Assembly (NCBI GenBank): GCA_964432875.1
Contig: CAYSPJ010000008.1
Coordinates: 15,673 to 79,672, forward strand
Direction: 5' to 3'
Length of the DNA stretch: 64,000 bases
DNA from: JACJYE01 sp964432875
Lineage (GTDB): Bacteria; Bacteroidota; Bacteroidia; Chitinophagales; Saprospiraceae
Shown: positions 8,946-17,496 of the stretch, in pieces
Layout of the letters: every line of letters starts with the position of its first letter
Numbering within the stretch: the first letter of the stretch is position 1
The notes under the pieces: model-generated
Database searches by the model: none
Told to the model about the DNA's origin: nothing
The model's input: the letters and a program-made list of their open reading frames with translations, nothing else
Position numbers and translations under genes: made by a program

Positions 8946-9977
8946 ATGGATACTTACAGCAACGAATTCAAGCCGAAGTCTTTCTGGCAGCGCCCTGAAG
9001 GGGTGACGGGCATGATATTTCTGGGCGGCATCGTTTTGGGCGGTGGTTACCTCATTGCCTCTAACATAGCATGGCTGGTCGGCTTGGCCTCCAATACCCT
9101 TTATTTGGCGGTGCTCCTGATTATACTGGCGGCACTGCTTTACATGGTGCTCGACCCTAAAATGCGCAATCTGGTATGGTATAGCTACCGCAGCGTCATG
9201 CGTTGGGTGACGGGCCTGTTCGTGCAACTCGACCCTATCGGCATCCTTAAATCTTATGTAGAAGACTTGAAGGACAACCTGCGCAAGATGAACAAGCAAA
9301 TCAGTATGTTGCGCGGCCAGATGCACAAGCTGCAAGAGATTATCCACAACAACAAGAAACAAATCGAAAGCAACCTGCAATTGGCCAGCAGGGCTCGGGC
9401 TAGCAATAAGGAAGCAATCATGATCCTTAAGTCACGCAAGGCAGGCCGCCTGCGCGATTCTAATATGCGCCTTGAGGATTTGTACAAAAAGATGGAGATA
9501 CTCTACCGCGTACTGAGCAAGATGTACGAAAATTCGCAGGTACTGATGGAGGATATCAAAGACCAGGTAGAGGTCAAGGAGCAGGAGCGCAAAGCGATCC
9601 ACGCCAGCCACAGCGCCATGCGCTCCGCGATGAGCATCATGTCAGGCGACCCGGATAAGCGGGCGATGTTCGACTCGGCGATGGAAGCCATCGCCACCGA
9701 TGTGGCCAACAAAGTGGGCGAAATGGAGCGCTTCATGGAGATGTCGGCCAACTTCATGCAGTCCATTGACCTACAAAACGGGATATTCGAAGAGGACGGC
9801 TTAAAAATGCTGGAGAAGTGGGAAAAAGAAGGCGTCTCGCTTATCTTGGGTGAAGAGAAACAATCGCTGCTGATGAAAGCCAATGACGAAAACGAAGTCC
9901 TCGACCTCAATTCACCGGTCAAGGAGCCAGTGCGCGAGGCCGGGCACCGCAATCAGTACGACAGCTTTTTTGAATGA
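8946..9977 (+). CDS. Two-helix membrane protein with long coiled coil, function unknown
   Basis: 343 residues; I do not recognise a named family. Two hydrophobic segments near the N-terminus (about residues 21-45 and 51-69) should anchor it in the inner membrane. From about residue 98 the chain is rich in Lys, Glu, Gln, Met and Leu with heptad-like spacing (DLKDNLRKMNKQISMLRGQM, then IHNNKKQIESNLQLASRARA), predicting a long cytoplasmic or periplasmic coiled coil to about residue 230. Positions 190-300 are also helical. The layout resembles PspA/LemA-like membrane-associated helical proteins only in general form; there is no motif to support homology. A small exported protein gene follows after 57 nt and the two are probably co-transcribed. 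Possible roles such as membrane scaffolding are speculation. Confidence 0.75.
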   Translation: MDTYSNEFKPKSFWQRPEGVTGMIFLGGIVLGGGYLIASNIAWLVGLASNTLYLAVLLIILAALLYMVLDPKMRNLVWYSYRSVMRWVTGLFVQLDPIGILKSYVEDLKDNLRKMNKQISMLRGQMHKLQEIIHNNKKQIESNLQLASRARASNKEAIMILKSRKAGRLRDSNMRLEDLYKKMEILYRVLSKMYENSQVLMEDIKDQVEVKEQERKAIHASHSAMRSAMSIMSGDPDKRAMFDSAMEAIATDVANKVGEMERFMEMSANFMQSIDLQNGIFEEDGLKMLEKWEKEGVSLILGEEKQSLLMKANDENEVLDLNSPVKEPVREAGHRNQYDSFFE

Positions 9978-10034
9978 GCAGCCGTACGGAAGGGCACCTA
10001 TAATAATCATCCTGCTGCTGACGTTTGGGGCAGT

Positions 10035-10604
10035 ATGATAAAGCCAGCCTTATTCCTTACGATTATCAGCCTGCCTGCCTTATTGGCCGCGCAATCCTAT
10101 AATACTGCTTTGGGCCTACGCCTAGGTACCGATTGGGGCATCAGCGTACAGCAGCGAATAGGTAAAACCACTACGCTGGAAGGCATCGTGCAATCAAGCC
10201 TGCAACGCGAGGAGGCTTTGGTCACCTTGCTGGGAGAGCAGCACTACCCTATGCTCAGCCGCAGATTGAACATCTATGTAGGCGCGGGCCTGCACAAAGG
10301 CTGGTTGAACGCCTCCGACGAACACTCGGGCAAGCCTTATAAAGACCCCTTCGGCCTGACGGCCATCGTGGGCGCCGAGCTGTCGCTGGGGCGCTTCAAT
10401 ATCTCTTACGATTTCAAGCCCGCCATCAACCTCGTTGGAGGGCAGCATACTGTTTATACACAGACGGCGGTCTCCCTACGCTATGTCATAGCCAAACGCC
10501 CCTGGCTCAAGCAGGACGAGCAGTCGCGGCGAAAGCGCCAAAAAGAGCGCGACCGCCGCCGCCGCAAAGGGAAGGGCTTTAATTGGAAGTTTTGGGAGAA
10601 TTAG
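10035..10604 (+). CDS. Small exported beta-barrel-like protein with basic tail
   Basis: 189 residues. A signal peptide (MIKPALFLTIISLPALLAAQ) is followed by about 130 residues of alternating polar and hydrophobic strands (YNTALGLRLGTDWGISVQQR, NIYVGAGLHKGW, FNISYDFKPAINLVGG, QTAVSLRYVIA). This is the pattern of small Bacteroidota outer-membrane beta-barrel proteins. The last 30 residues are strikingly basic (RRKRQKERDRRRRKGKGFNW) and end WKFWEN. It is not matched to a named family by eye. It follows the coiled-coil membrane protein by 57 nt, suggesting a two-gene unit. Its stop codon lies 4 nt from the stop of the convergent gene at 10609, leaving no room for a separate terminator. Confidence 0.7.
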   Translation: MIKPALFLTIISLPALLAAQSYNTALGLRLGTDWGISVQQRIGKTTTLEGIVQSSLQREEALVTLLGEQHYPMLSRRLNIYVGAGLHKGWLNASDEHSGKPYKDPFGLTAIVGAELSLGRFNISYDFKPAINLVGGQHTVYTQTAVSLRYVIAKRPWLKQDEQSRRKRQKERDRRRRKGKGFNWKFWEN

Positions 10605-10608
10605 AATA

Positions 10609-11058
10609 TCAATCTACCTCTCCTGACAACTGCACGCTGAAGCGGCCATCCTCAAACTTAGCCAGTTTCTGGTAAAAGAAGCCATCTTCTTCCTGCATTT
10701 CATCCAGGGTGCCCTGGTAAAAAACGATGCTACCCGCTTCTTCAACCGCATAAAAATAGCCGCCCGAGCCCGCCCACCAGCCGCCGACAGCAGCCAGGGC
10801 ATTGGAAGGGATATCATAATCTTCATACGCATCGGGAGAAATGGGAGCACAAGTGCTGGAATTAGCAATCTTGACCTTGTTTTGATTGACGATGGCATAA
10901 ATAGCGCTTTGCGGAGCGACCTCGTCGGCGCTGACTGTTTCGCATTGCAGCTCGACCTCAAAGCTGGAGGCTTTGGAGGAGCGGCTTTTGTCATTAGCGC
11001 AGTTGCCTGCCAGCAGGAGGCCGAAAAACGCTAAAAGGAAAAATTTTGTACCAGGCAT
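10609..11058 (-). CDS. Small exported (possible lipo-) protein of unknown function
   Basis: 149 residues starting at the ATG at 11056-11058 (MPGTKFFLLAFFGLLLAGNC). I chose this start because the open frame continuing to 11283 runs antisense through the tRNA-His gene and cannot be natural there. The signal is followed by Cys20, but the residue before it is Asn (AGNC), which does not fit a canonical lipobox, so lipidation is uncertain. The mature part has no recognisable domain; it carries VELQCETVSADEVAPQSAIY, a single further Cys and a Gly/Trp patch (AAVGGWWAGSGGYFYAVEEA). It is divergent from tRNA-His and convergent with the beta-barrel-like gene. A real small envelope protein is likely; its function is unknown. 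Confidence 0.65.
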   Translation of the reverse strand: MPGTKFFLLAFFGLLLAGNCANDKSRSSKASSFEVELQCETVSADEVAPQSAIYAIVNQNKVKIANSSTCAPISPDAYEDYDIPSNALAAVGGWWAGSGGYFYAVEEAGSIVFYQGTLDEMQEEDGFFYQKLAKFEDGRFSVQLSGEVD

Positions 11059-11134
11059 GTCGGTTCTATTTGAGCGTAAAAATAGCCTAAAGATTTTTTT
11101 GCACAAAGATTCCATTCCTTTTTGGAACTTATTA

Positions 11135-11142
11135 TATCTTTG
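11135..11142 (+). promoter_or_regulatory. Bacteroidota -7 element before tRNA-His
   Basis: TATCTTTG, an exact match to TAnnTTTG, lies 63 nt before the tRNA. The expected -33 TTG at 17-23 nt spacing is not evident; a TTTG at 11121-11124 is only 10 nt away. Likely tRNA promoter, spacing imperfect. Confidence 0.5.
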
Positions 11143-11204
11143 CAGCGCTTTAGAAAAATGCCGTGTAAATTGTTTCTTTTGCAGCGGCGATTGCACTGTA
11201 AAAT

Positions 11205-11282
11205 GGTGGTTATAGCTCAGTAGGTTAGAGCGCTGGATTGTGGTTCCAGAGGTCGCCGGTTCAAATCCGGTTAGCCACCCCA
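11205..11282 (+). tRNA. tRNA-His (anticodon GTG)
   Basis: A full cloverleaf can be folded. The acceptor stem pairs GTGGTTA (11206-11212) with TAGCCAC (11272-11278). The D arm is GCTC...GAGC, the anticodon stem is CTGGA/TCCAG with loop TTGTGGT, and the T arm is GCCGG/CCGGT with loop TTCAAAT. The anticodon GTG at 11240-11242 reads histidine codons. The extra G(-1) at 11205 faces discriminator C73 at 11279, the identity pair specific to bacterial tRNA-His. The CCA end is encoded (11280-11282). A terminator with a UUCG loop begins at its 3' end. Confidence 0.97.
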
Positions 11283-11309
11283 AAAAGCCTTCTTCGGAAG
11301 GCTTTTTTT
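11282..11309. terminator. Bidirectional terminator shared by tRNA-His and rarA
   Basis: An 11-bp perfect stem (AAAAAGCCTTC with GAAGGCTTTTT) closes on a stable TTCG tetraloop at 11293-11296. It has a T run on the plus strand and, because the stem base is A/T, a T run on the minus strand too. It ends tRNA-His transcription and also lies 55 nt after the rarA stop. Confidence 0.85.
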
Positions 11310-11363
11310 ATTTCGGGCAACTGCTGCCCTACTCCGGGCGCTGTTTGAAGGCAATACCAACCA

Positions 11364-12635
11364 TCAATACTTTCCTTTCCACCACTGCTGAAGCTGTGCT
11401 TTGATTTTTGCTTCGGCTGGATTTTCTTGAGGCTTGAAGAAGTGGGTGCCGCTGATTTCTTCCGGCAGGAATTCCTGCTCGACGAAGTTTCCCGGAAAAT
11501 CGTGAGCGTATTGGTAGCCAGCGCCGTAGTTAAGCTCTTTCATCAATTGAGTGGGGGCATTGCGCAGGTGCAAGGGCACGGGCAAGTTGCCAGTGCGGCG
11601 CACGAGGCCCTGGGCTTCATTGATGGCCAGATAAGCAGAGTTGCTCTTGGGCGAAACCGCCAGGTAGATAGCGGCCTGCGACAAGACAATCCGCGCTTCG
11701 GGCAGGCCGATGGCTTGTACGGCCTGGAAAGCCGTCGTAGCCATGAGCAGCGCATTGGGGTTGGCCAGCCCAATATCTTCAGATGCTGCAATAAGCATGC
11801 GGCGGGCGATGAACTTCACATCCTCTCCACCCTCGATCATCCGGGCAAGCCAGTACACGGCAGCATTGGGGTCGCTGCCCCGGATTGATTTGATAAAGGC
11901 GGATGCGATATCGTAATGCTGCTCGCCAGATTTGTCGTAGCGGGCGATATTTTGCTGTACCCGTTGCTGCACCAGTTCGTTGGTAATGACTAGTGTTTCG
12001 CCCTCTTCGCCAAAATTGCACACCAATTCCAGGATGTTATAAAGCTTCCGGGCATCGCCGCCTGAATATTGCAGCATGGCCTCGTATTCCTCCACTTGGA
12101 TCGCTTGCTTTTTCAAGTACTCATCTTCCTGCAGCGCCTTTTCGGCCAGGTGGATCAATTCTTCCTTGCCGAGCGGTTCCAGCACATAAACCTGACAGCG
12201 AGATAGCAAGGCAGGGATTACTTCAAAGGATGGGTTCTCCGTCGTTGCGCCGATAAGGGTAATAACCCCTTCTTCTACGGCGCCCAGCAGAGAATCTTGT
12301 TGTGATTTGCTGAAACGGTGGATTTCGTCGATAAACAAAATGGGGTTGGGGTTATTGAAAAAGCGTTGGCTCCTGGCTTTTTCGATCGCCTCGCGTACAT
12401 CCTTTACGCCCGAGCTCACGGCAGAAAGCGTCTGGAAAGGGCGTTTCAGCTCGTTGGAAATAATCCGCGCCAAAGTGGTCTTGCCTACCCCCGGCGGCCC
12501 CCAAAGGATGAAAGACGGGATTTTGCCCGATGCAATAGCTTGCCTCAAGACCGCACCTTCACCAACCAGGCGCTTTTGGCCCACGTATTCCGCCAGGTGT
12601 TTGGGCCTCATTCTTTCTGCTAATGGCTGCATCAT
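11364..12635 (-). CDS. rarA: Replication-associated recombination protein A (RarA/MgsA), AAA+ ATPase
   Basis: 423 residues, the normal length of the family. It opens with MMQPLAERMRPKHLAEYVGQ, typical of RarA/MgsA. The Walker A motif GPPGVGKT is at residues 46-53, and Walker B is in PILFIDEIHRFSKSQQD. A sensor-1 stretch, GATTENPSFEVIPALLSR, is present, and the C-terminal tetramerisation region carries RGSDPNAAVYWLARMIEGGE and EDIGLANPNAL. The protein acts at stalled replication forks with DNA polymerase III and single-strand-binding protein. A double ATG leaves the exact start uncertain by one codon. It is transcribed alone, toward the shared bidirectional terminator at 11282-11309. Confidence 0.95.
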   Translation of the reverse strand: MMQPLAERMRPKHLAEYVGQKRLVGEGAVLRQAIASGKIPSFILWGPPGVGKTTLARIISNELKRPFQTLSAVSSGVKDVREAIEKARSQRFFNNPNPILFIDEIHRFSKSQQDSLLGAVEEGVITLIGATTENPSFEVIPALLSRCQVYVLEPLGKEELIHLAEKALQEDEYLKKQAIQVEEYEAMLQYSGGDARKLYNILELVCNFGEEGETLVITNELVQQRVQQNIARYDKSGEQHYDIASAFIKSIRGSDPNAAVYWLARMIEGGEDVKFIARRMLIAASEDIGLANPNALLMATTAFQAVQAIGLPEARIVLSQAAIYLAVSPKSNSAYLAINEAQGLVRRTGNLPVPLHLRNAPTQLMKELNYGAGYQYAHDFPGNFVEQEFLPEEISGTHFFKPQENPAEAKIKAQLQQWWKGKY

Positions 12636-12887
12636 CTGAAAAAGCGATTTTTTCGGCTTTCAGGCGTAACCTTTTGCCGTATTTCCCGTAAAGATACATG
12701 ACAGTAGGCTTATTTTCAATCAAACATCAACTTCTCCGGTATCAGGTTGAAGAACGCCTATCCCTTCCACACTTGATGCGCTTATCCATTAAACCCTGAG
12801 CACCGGCTATCAACTACCCCTCTCTTCCCCCTTGGCAGCTATCCCCCCATAGGTAGTAAATTACAAACATTGAGAAAACTAACGTCT

Positions 12888-13775
12888 ATGCTGACTGAAT
12901 ATCAGTTTGCCCCCCAAACCGCTAAGGGAAGCCCCTTGAGTTTGCCGGGTAATTTCCTTTCCCGGTATCTGCCTGCTCCTCAGCCACACCAGATTGACGC
13001 CAGCCATGGGGCAGTCATCTTTGGCCAGCAGGGTATCCGCCTGGAAATCCCCCCCGACGCATTTGCTGATATTGAAGGGAATCCTATCCATGGGCTCATC
13101 CAACTGGAGCTCCAGGAATTATTTTCTATAGCTGACCTGACCTTATCGGGTATACCGACCACCTCTGAAGACCGCTTGCTGCAGTCCAACGGCTATTTCA
13201 GCCTGCAAGCCAGAAAAGGAAGCCGGCAACTCTGCCTGCGGCAAACTATCCATGCAGACATCCCGCTGCGCAAAGCCCCTTCAAAAACGCCAGAACTTTA
13301 TCCTTTCCTGGCGGGCACGCCCACTATGCAGGCTTTCCAGGCCAAGCGTAGCTTCGATTGGAAGCTGGCTTCCGACAAACCACTGGTCATTCAAGAAATG
13401 GGAGGGGTAAGATACTGCCGCTTACCGCTGGAAACGCTTGGCTGGGCAGCTTGCGCCAGCTTCGTTGCCAGCGATTGCCGAAAATATATGGTGACGGCGA
13501 AGGTGTCGATGCCGCCAGGTTTTTTTGAACGCGAGCGTGCTTTCCTCGTCTTTCAGGGCTTGCATTCCATTGCGCGCATGTACCCATCCGCTGGCAGATT
13601 TACCGCCATCAATATCCCGCGAAAATTTTCTGCCACCGCCGTGGTCATCGGGCAGCAGCAAGGGCAGCTGTACTATGGGCAGAGCCCGCTTAGCTGCATA
13701 GCTGACAAGCTGGCACATATCCAAATCAAGCCAGTACAAGAACTAGAGTTGCTGGGCTTGCTGAAATGGTTGTAA
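12888..13775 (+). CDS. Conserved protein of unknown function (beta-rich, IPPDAF motif)
   Basis: 295 residues from the ATG at 12888; a TTG six codons upstream is less likely. No signal peptide or membrane segment is seen. The N-terminal half contains HGAVIFGQQGIRLEIPPDAF and IQLELQELFSIADLTLSGI, followed by a strand-rich region with SNGYFSLQARKGSRQL. The IPPDAF...G.IHG.I.LEL pattern recalls beta-sandwich segments found in several Bacteroidota surface proteins (ZU5-like appearance), but I cannot assign it firmly. The second half has DCRKYMVTAKVSMPPGFFER and SAGRFTAINIPRKFSATAVV. The stop lies 7 nt from the convergent short-chain dehydrogenase stop. Function unknown. Confidence 0.7.
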   Translation: MLTEYQFAPQTAKGSPLSLPGNFLSRYLPAPQPHQIDASHGAVIFGQQGIRLEIPPDAFADIEGNPIHGLIQLELQELFSIADLTLSGIPTTSEDRLLQSNGYFSLQARKGSRQLCLRQTIHADIPLRKAPSKTPELYPFLAGTPTMQAFQAKRSFDWKLASDKPLVIQEMGGVRYCRLPLETLGWAACASFVASDCRKYMVTAKVSMPPGFFERERAFLVFQGLHSIARMYPSAGRFTAINIPRKFSATAVVIGQQQGQLYYGQSPLSCIADKLAHIQIKPVQELELLGLLKWL

Positions 13776-13782
13776 ACGGGGG

Positions 13783-14538
13783 CTACCTCAGGTAAGAAGC
13801 CCCGTTCATATCTAGTACACAGCCGGTAGTATAAGCCGCTTGCTCTGAGGCCAAAAACAGTATTGCATGAGCGATTTCCCGCGGTTGGGCCACCCGGTTC
13901 AGGGGGCTTTGCCTCCGGATGGCTTCGCCGTCCGGGCCGTCGAGGTATTCAGCAGCCATATCCGTCTCTACGAAACCAGGTGCCAGTGCCGCGACAAAGA
14001 TTTGATACGGCGCCAAGGCCTGTGCTAGCGATTGGCTCAGCGCGTTTAGCCCCGCTTTGGATGCCCCATAAGCCGGATGCATTGGCTCGCCCCGATAAGC
14101 GCCCCGGGAAGAAACATTTACGATCCAACCGCCGCCTTGTTTAATCATCTGCTGAGCAGCACAATAGCAGGCATTCGCTGCTCCAATGAGGTTGACCTCC
14201 ATGGTACGGCGCCAAGACTCCTGCCATTCCTGATACGTAGCCGTGTCGATGGGATGAGGTTCGAAGATACCGGCATTGTTTACCAGTATGTCTAGCCGCC
14301 CAAATTCTTCGATTACGGTTTCAACCATCCGGTGTACGGGCTCAGGGTGGGCGATATCTGCTTTGACGGCCAGGTGCCCCTCACCCGGCAAGCTATCCAG
14401 GGTTTGCCGGGCGGCCTCGTTATCGCCCCTGAAATTGACTGCCACTCTGGCACCCTGTTCGGCGAAGGCTAAGGCTGTAGCGCGGCCGATACCCCGTGAT
14501 CCGCCAGTAATGAGTACGGTTTTATTTTTGAAATTCAT
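13783..14538 (-). CDS. Short-chain dehydrogenase/reductase (FabG-like SDR)
   Basis: 251 residues, the standard classical SDR length. The Rossmann nucleotide-binding motif TGGSRGIGRA is at residues 11-20, and NNAG at 87-90. The catalytic serine is in NVSSRG (143/144), and the catalytic YxxxK is Y157-K161 in YGASKAGLN. The C-terminal LAPGFVETDMA is typical of FabG-type 3-oxoacyl-ACP reductases. A basic/acidic pattern after the second strand (NFRGDNEAA) suggests NADP(H) preference, but this is weak. The substrate cannot be read from sequence; fabG proper normally sits with other fatty-acid genes, absent here. It is transcribed alone and is convergent with the unknown gene before it. Confidence 0.9.
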   Translation of the reverse strand: MNFKNKTVLITGGSRGIGRATALAFAEQGARVAVNFRGDNEAARQTLDSLPGEGHLAVKADIAHPEPVHRMVETVIEEFGRLDILVNNAGIFEPHPIDTATYQEWQESWRRTMEVNLIGAANACYCAAQQMIKQGGGWIVNVSSRGAYRGEPMHPAYGASKAGLNALSQSLAQALAPYQIFVAALAPGFVETDMAAEYLDGPDGEAIRRQSPLNRVAQPREIAHAILFLASEQAAYTTGCVLDMNGASYLR

Positions 14539-14677
14539 GCCCGGAAGTTAGGCAGCTTTTCCCAAGTTTGAAAGCCCCTTCTTGATAAAATATAGCCTGA
14601 GGTAAAAAAAATGCGTTTTGGGTGCCCCTACCCAAAAAAATCCTGCCTCATATCAACGATACAAGCAGCGGAAGGCT

Positions 14678-14685
14678 TAATTTTG
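14678..14685 (+). promoter_or_regulatory. Bacteroidota -7 element before the YebC-family gene
   Basis: TAATTTTG matches TAnnTTTG and lies 33 nt before the ATG at 14719, leaving a short leader. No clear TTTG -33 box is visible upstream. Confidence 0.5.
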
Positions 14686-14718
14686 CAACCGCTTTTAAAA
14701 ATCTGAAAATCACTTACC

Positions 14719-15435
14719 ATGGGACGTGCATTTGAATACCGCAAAGAAAGAAAGATGAAGCGCTGGGCCGGCATGGCCAAAGCTTTCACCCGCATTGGCC
14801 GGGAAATATCCATTGCTGTAAAAGAAGGCGGCCCGGACCCCAACTACAACCCCCGGCTGCGGTTGGCAATCCAGAACTCGAAAATAGCCAACATGCCCAA
14901 GGCCAACGTGGAGAATGCCATTAAAAAAGCTACTTCCAAGGATGCCGAGAGCTTTGAGGAGGTCGTTTATGAAGGCTACGCCCCACACGGCATTGCACTG
15001 ATTGTAGAAACCGCTACCAACAATACCACCCGTACGGTAGCCAATGTGCGTCATATTTTTTCCAAATACGGTGGCAACCTCAGCACCTCCGGCTCGGTTG
15101 ACTATATGTTCTCCCGCAAAGCCACTTTCAAGATCGCTGCCGCAGGCCAGGATAGGGAAGAGCTGGAGCTGGAGCTGATCGACTCCGGGCTGGAAGACCT
15201 CCGCCAGGAGGATGAGCACCTGGTGCTGCAATGTGCCTTTGAAGACTTTGGCATGCTGCAAAAAGGGCTGGAAGAAAAAGGGCTGGAAGTACTACAGTCG
15301 GAGTTGATCCGCATACCCGGCCATACCAAATCATTGCCCGACAATGAGGTGGAAGATGTCATCAAGCTGATCGAAAAAATGGAGGAGGACGATGATGTGG
15401 TCAACGTTTTTCATAATATGGACATGAGCGAGTAA
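14719..15435 (+). CDS. YebC/PmpR-family protein (TACO1-like)
   Basis: 238 residues, full length. It starts MGRAFEYRKERKMKRWAGMA and contains the family hallmarks FTRIGREISIAVKEGGPDPN, RLRLAIQNSKIANMPKANVE and EEVVYEGYAPHGIALIVE, then TNNTTRTVANVRHIFSKYGG. The family was long annotated as transcriptional regulators; members related to mitochondrial TACO1 have been tied to translation of proline-rich stretches, so regulator is not certain. The C-terminal region is very acidic (EKMEEDDDVVNVFHNMDMSE). It is a single gene with its own -7 element, upstream of the S9 peptidase, which has a separate promoter. Confidence 0.93.
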   Translation: MGRAFEYRKERKMKRWAGMAKAFTRIGREISIAVKEGGPDPNYNPRLRLAIQNSKIANMPKANVENAIKKATSKDAESFEEVVYEGYAPHGIALIVETATNNTTRTVANVRHIFSKYGGNLSTSGSVDYMFSRKATFKIAAAGQDREELELELIDSGLEDLRQEDEHLVLQCAFEDFGMLQKGLEEKGLEVLQSELIRIPGHTKSLPDNEVEDVIKLIEKMEEDDDVVNVFHNMDMSE

Positions 15436-15472
15436 GCCTAAAGGGGCTTGTAGCGCCATTTTCAGTACTGCT

Positions 15473-15507
15473 TTTGCGCTGAAATTCAAAAATATAACGT
15501 ATTTTTG
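15473..15507 (+). promoter_or_regulatory. Bacteroidota promoter (TTTG-N23-TATTTTTG) for the S9 peptidase
   Basis: TTTG at 15473-15476 and TATTTTTG at 15500-15507 are separated by 23 nt, within the range reported for Bacteroidota sigma-A promoters (-33 TTG, -7 TAnnTTTG). The start codon follows 80 nt later at 15588. Confidence 0.6.
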
Positions 15508-15587
15508 TGACTGATTAAAGGTATTCTTGCCGTAATCCCATCCGAACAGTTCCGCACCATATCATGCGTTATTGAACCAAGTACTTT

Positions 15588-17486
15588 ATGACTGCTCAGA
15601 TTTTTAAACGGGAAATTGGCAACCTCTTATTGGAAAACATCCCCGATATCCCCGAAACCATCAGTGAACGGTTGAACCAATATCAAAGCACGCGCGAAGC
15701 GGCGGTAGTAGACTGGTTCAATGAGGGCGATGGCCTCTTGGTCAGCACCCGCTTTGGCGAAACGGCTCAATTGCACTTTGTTGGCAATGCCGGCGGAACC
15801 CGGCGGCAATTGACTTTTTTCAAAGAACCCGTCTCCAATGCAGCCATGCGCCCCCGCGCCAATGGCTTTTTTTTCTCCAAAGACCTCGGCGGCAATGAAA
15901 ACTACCAACTCTACTACTACGATTTGGATACGAGCAGCTATGAAAGGCTAACCGACGGGCAAGCCAGGTATGGCAATGCCTTGTGGAGCCGCGATGGTTC
16001 GAAGCTCATTTACAACAGCACCAAAGGCAACCAACAGGATCACGACCTCTACATCCTGGATTTTGAAAATGGCCAGGAAGAAAAGCTCATCCTGGCCCGA
16101 GGCGGATACTGGTATCCAATCGATTGGGCCCCAGGTGGGCACTATGTAACGGTAATCCAGTATTTATCCATCAGCGAAAGCCATCTGCATATCCTGGATA
16201 TACGTACTGGAGCGCTTACGCCCATTTTGGTTAAACCGGAAGTGGCTTGCCGGGATGGCTACTGGAGCCCTGATGGCCAATCTATTTACTTTTCCTCCGA
16301 TGAATTCAGCGAGTGCATGCAGCTCATGCGCTATAGCTTGGAGGATACGGCTTATGCCCCCCTGATCGGACATCAGCCTTTTGAAGTGGAAGACATGAGG
16401 CTGTCGCCGGATGGGCATGCCCTGGCTTTCCTGCTCAACGAAAATGGGATATCCTGTCTATACCTGCTCCATACGGCCGATAATACTTGCCGAGATATAA
16501 ATTGTTTGCCCGAGGGCGTCATCACCAGCCTATGCTGGGATGCCCAAAGCCGCCGCCTGGCCCTGACCCTGGATGCCTCAGATGCGCCGGCCGACGTCTT
16601 TGTACTGGAAACAGCTACTTGCAACGTCACCCGCTGGACGAGCAGCGAAGTTGGCGGTTTAGATCCCCGGGCATTTGTCAAGCCTTCCCTAATCCATTAT
16701 CCTTCCTTCGACTTGGTAGATGGGGCGGAGCGCCATATCCCCGCTTTCTACTATCGCCCCCCAGCCGGGCAAGGGCCTTTTCCCGTGCTGATCTATATTC
16801 ATGGTGGCCCGGAAAGCCAATTCCGCCCTGGCTTCTCGCCTGTTTTCCAATACTATCTCAACGAATTAGGCCTGGCGGTAATCGCCCCCAACGTGCGGGG
16901 CTCTACGGGTTATGGTAAGGATTTCCTCAAGCTCGACAACGGGTATAAACGTGAGGATTCCGTCAAAGATATTGGCAAGTTGCTGGATTGGATCAAGCAG
17001 CAGCCGGAATTGGATAGCAGCCGTGTGGCTGTCATCGGCGGCTCCTACGGCGGCTACATGGTGCTGGCCTCCATGGCCCACTTCAACAACCGCCTACGCT
17101 GTGGCATCGACGTAGTGGGCATCAGTAATTTCGTCACTTTCCTGGAAAACACTAAATCCTACCGCCGCAATTTGCGCCGGGTGGAATATGGAGACGAGCG
17201 CGACCCCCGCATGAGGCGGCATCTGGAGCGCATCTCCCCTACAGCCAATGCCCATAAAATAGCCAAGCCGATCCTGATCATTCAGGGCCAAAACGACCCG
17301 CGCGTGCCCGCCAGCGAAGCCGAACAGATGCTGCATGCCATACGCCGCAATGGCGGGGAAGCGTGGTATATGCTAGCCAAGGATGAGGGGCATGGCTTCC
17401 GCAAAAAATCCAACCGCGAATTTTATGACAAAACCGTAATCCTCTTTTTACAAAAACACCTGCTGGGAAGCAGCTCCGAGCATTGA
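15588..17486 (+). CDS. S9 family serine peptidase (acylaminoacyl-peptidase/DPP-like)
   Basis: 632 residues. The N-terminal half (about 45-370) is a beta-propeller with repeats such as LWSRDGSKLIYNSTKGN, YWSPDGQSIYFSSDE and RLSPDGHALAFLLNENG. The C-terminal half is an alpha/beta hydrolase of the prolyl oligopeptidase family: oxyanion segment LIYIHGGPESQ, nucleophile Ser486 in GGSYGGYM, Asp570 in QGQNDPRVP and His602 in DEGHGF. No signal peptide is present (MTAQIFKREIGNLLLENIPD), so it is probably cytoplasmic, trimming short peptides; acylaminoacyl-peptidase activity is a family-level guess. The YigZ-family gene follows after 10 nt and is probably co-transcribed. Confidence 0.93.
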   Translation: MTAQIFKREIGNLLLENIPDIPETISERLNQYQSTREAAVVDWFNEGDGLLVSTRFGETAQLHFVGNAGGTRRQLTFFKEPVSNAAMRPRANGFFFSKDLGGNENYQLYYYDLDTSSYERLTDGQARYGNALWSRDGSKLIYNSTKGNQQDHDLYILDFENGQEEKLILARGGYWYPIDWAPGGHYVTVIQYLSISESHLHILDIRTGALTPILVKPEVACRDGYWSPDGQSIYFSSDEFSECMQLMRYSLEDTAYAPLIGHQPFEVEDMRLSPDGHALAFLLNENGISCLYLLHTADNTCRDINCLPEGVITSLCWDAQSRRLALTLDASDAPADVFVLETATCNVTRWTSSEVGGLDPRAFVKPSLIHYPSFDLVDGAERHIPAFYYRPPAGQGPFPVLIYIHGGPESQFRPGFSPVFQYYLNELGLAVIAPNVRGSTGYGKDFLKLDNGYKREDSVKDIGKLLDWIKQQPELDSSRVAVIGGSYGGYMVLASMAHFNNRLRCGIDVVGISNFVTFLENTKSYRRNLRRVEYGDERDPRMRRHLERISPTANAHKIAKPILIIQGQNDPRVPASEAEQMLHAIRRNGGEAWYMLAKDEGHGFRKKSNREFYDKTVILFLQKHLLGSSSEH

Positions 17487-17496
17487 TAGACGAGCT

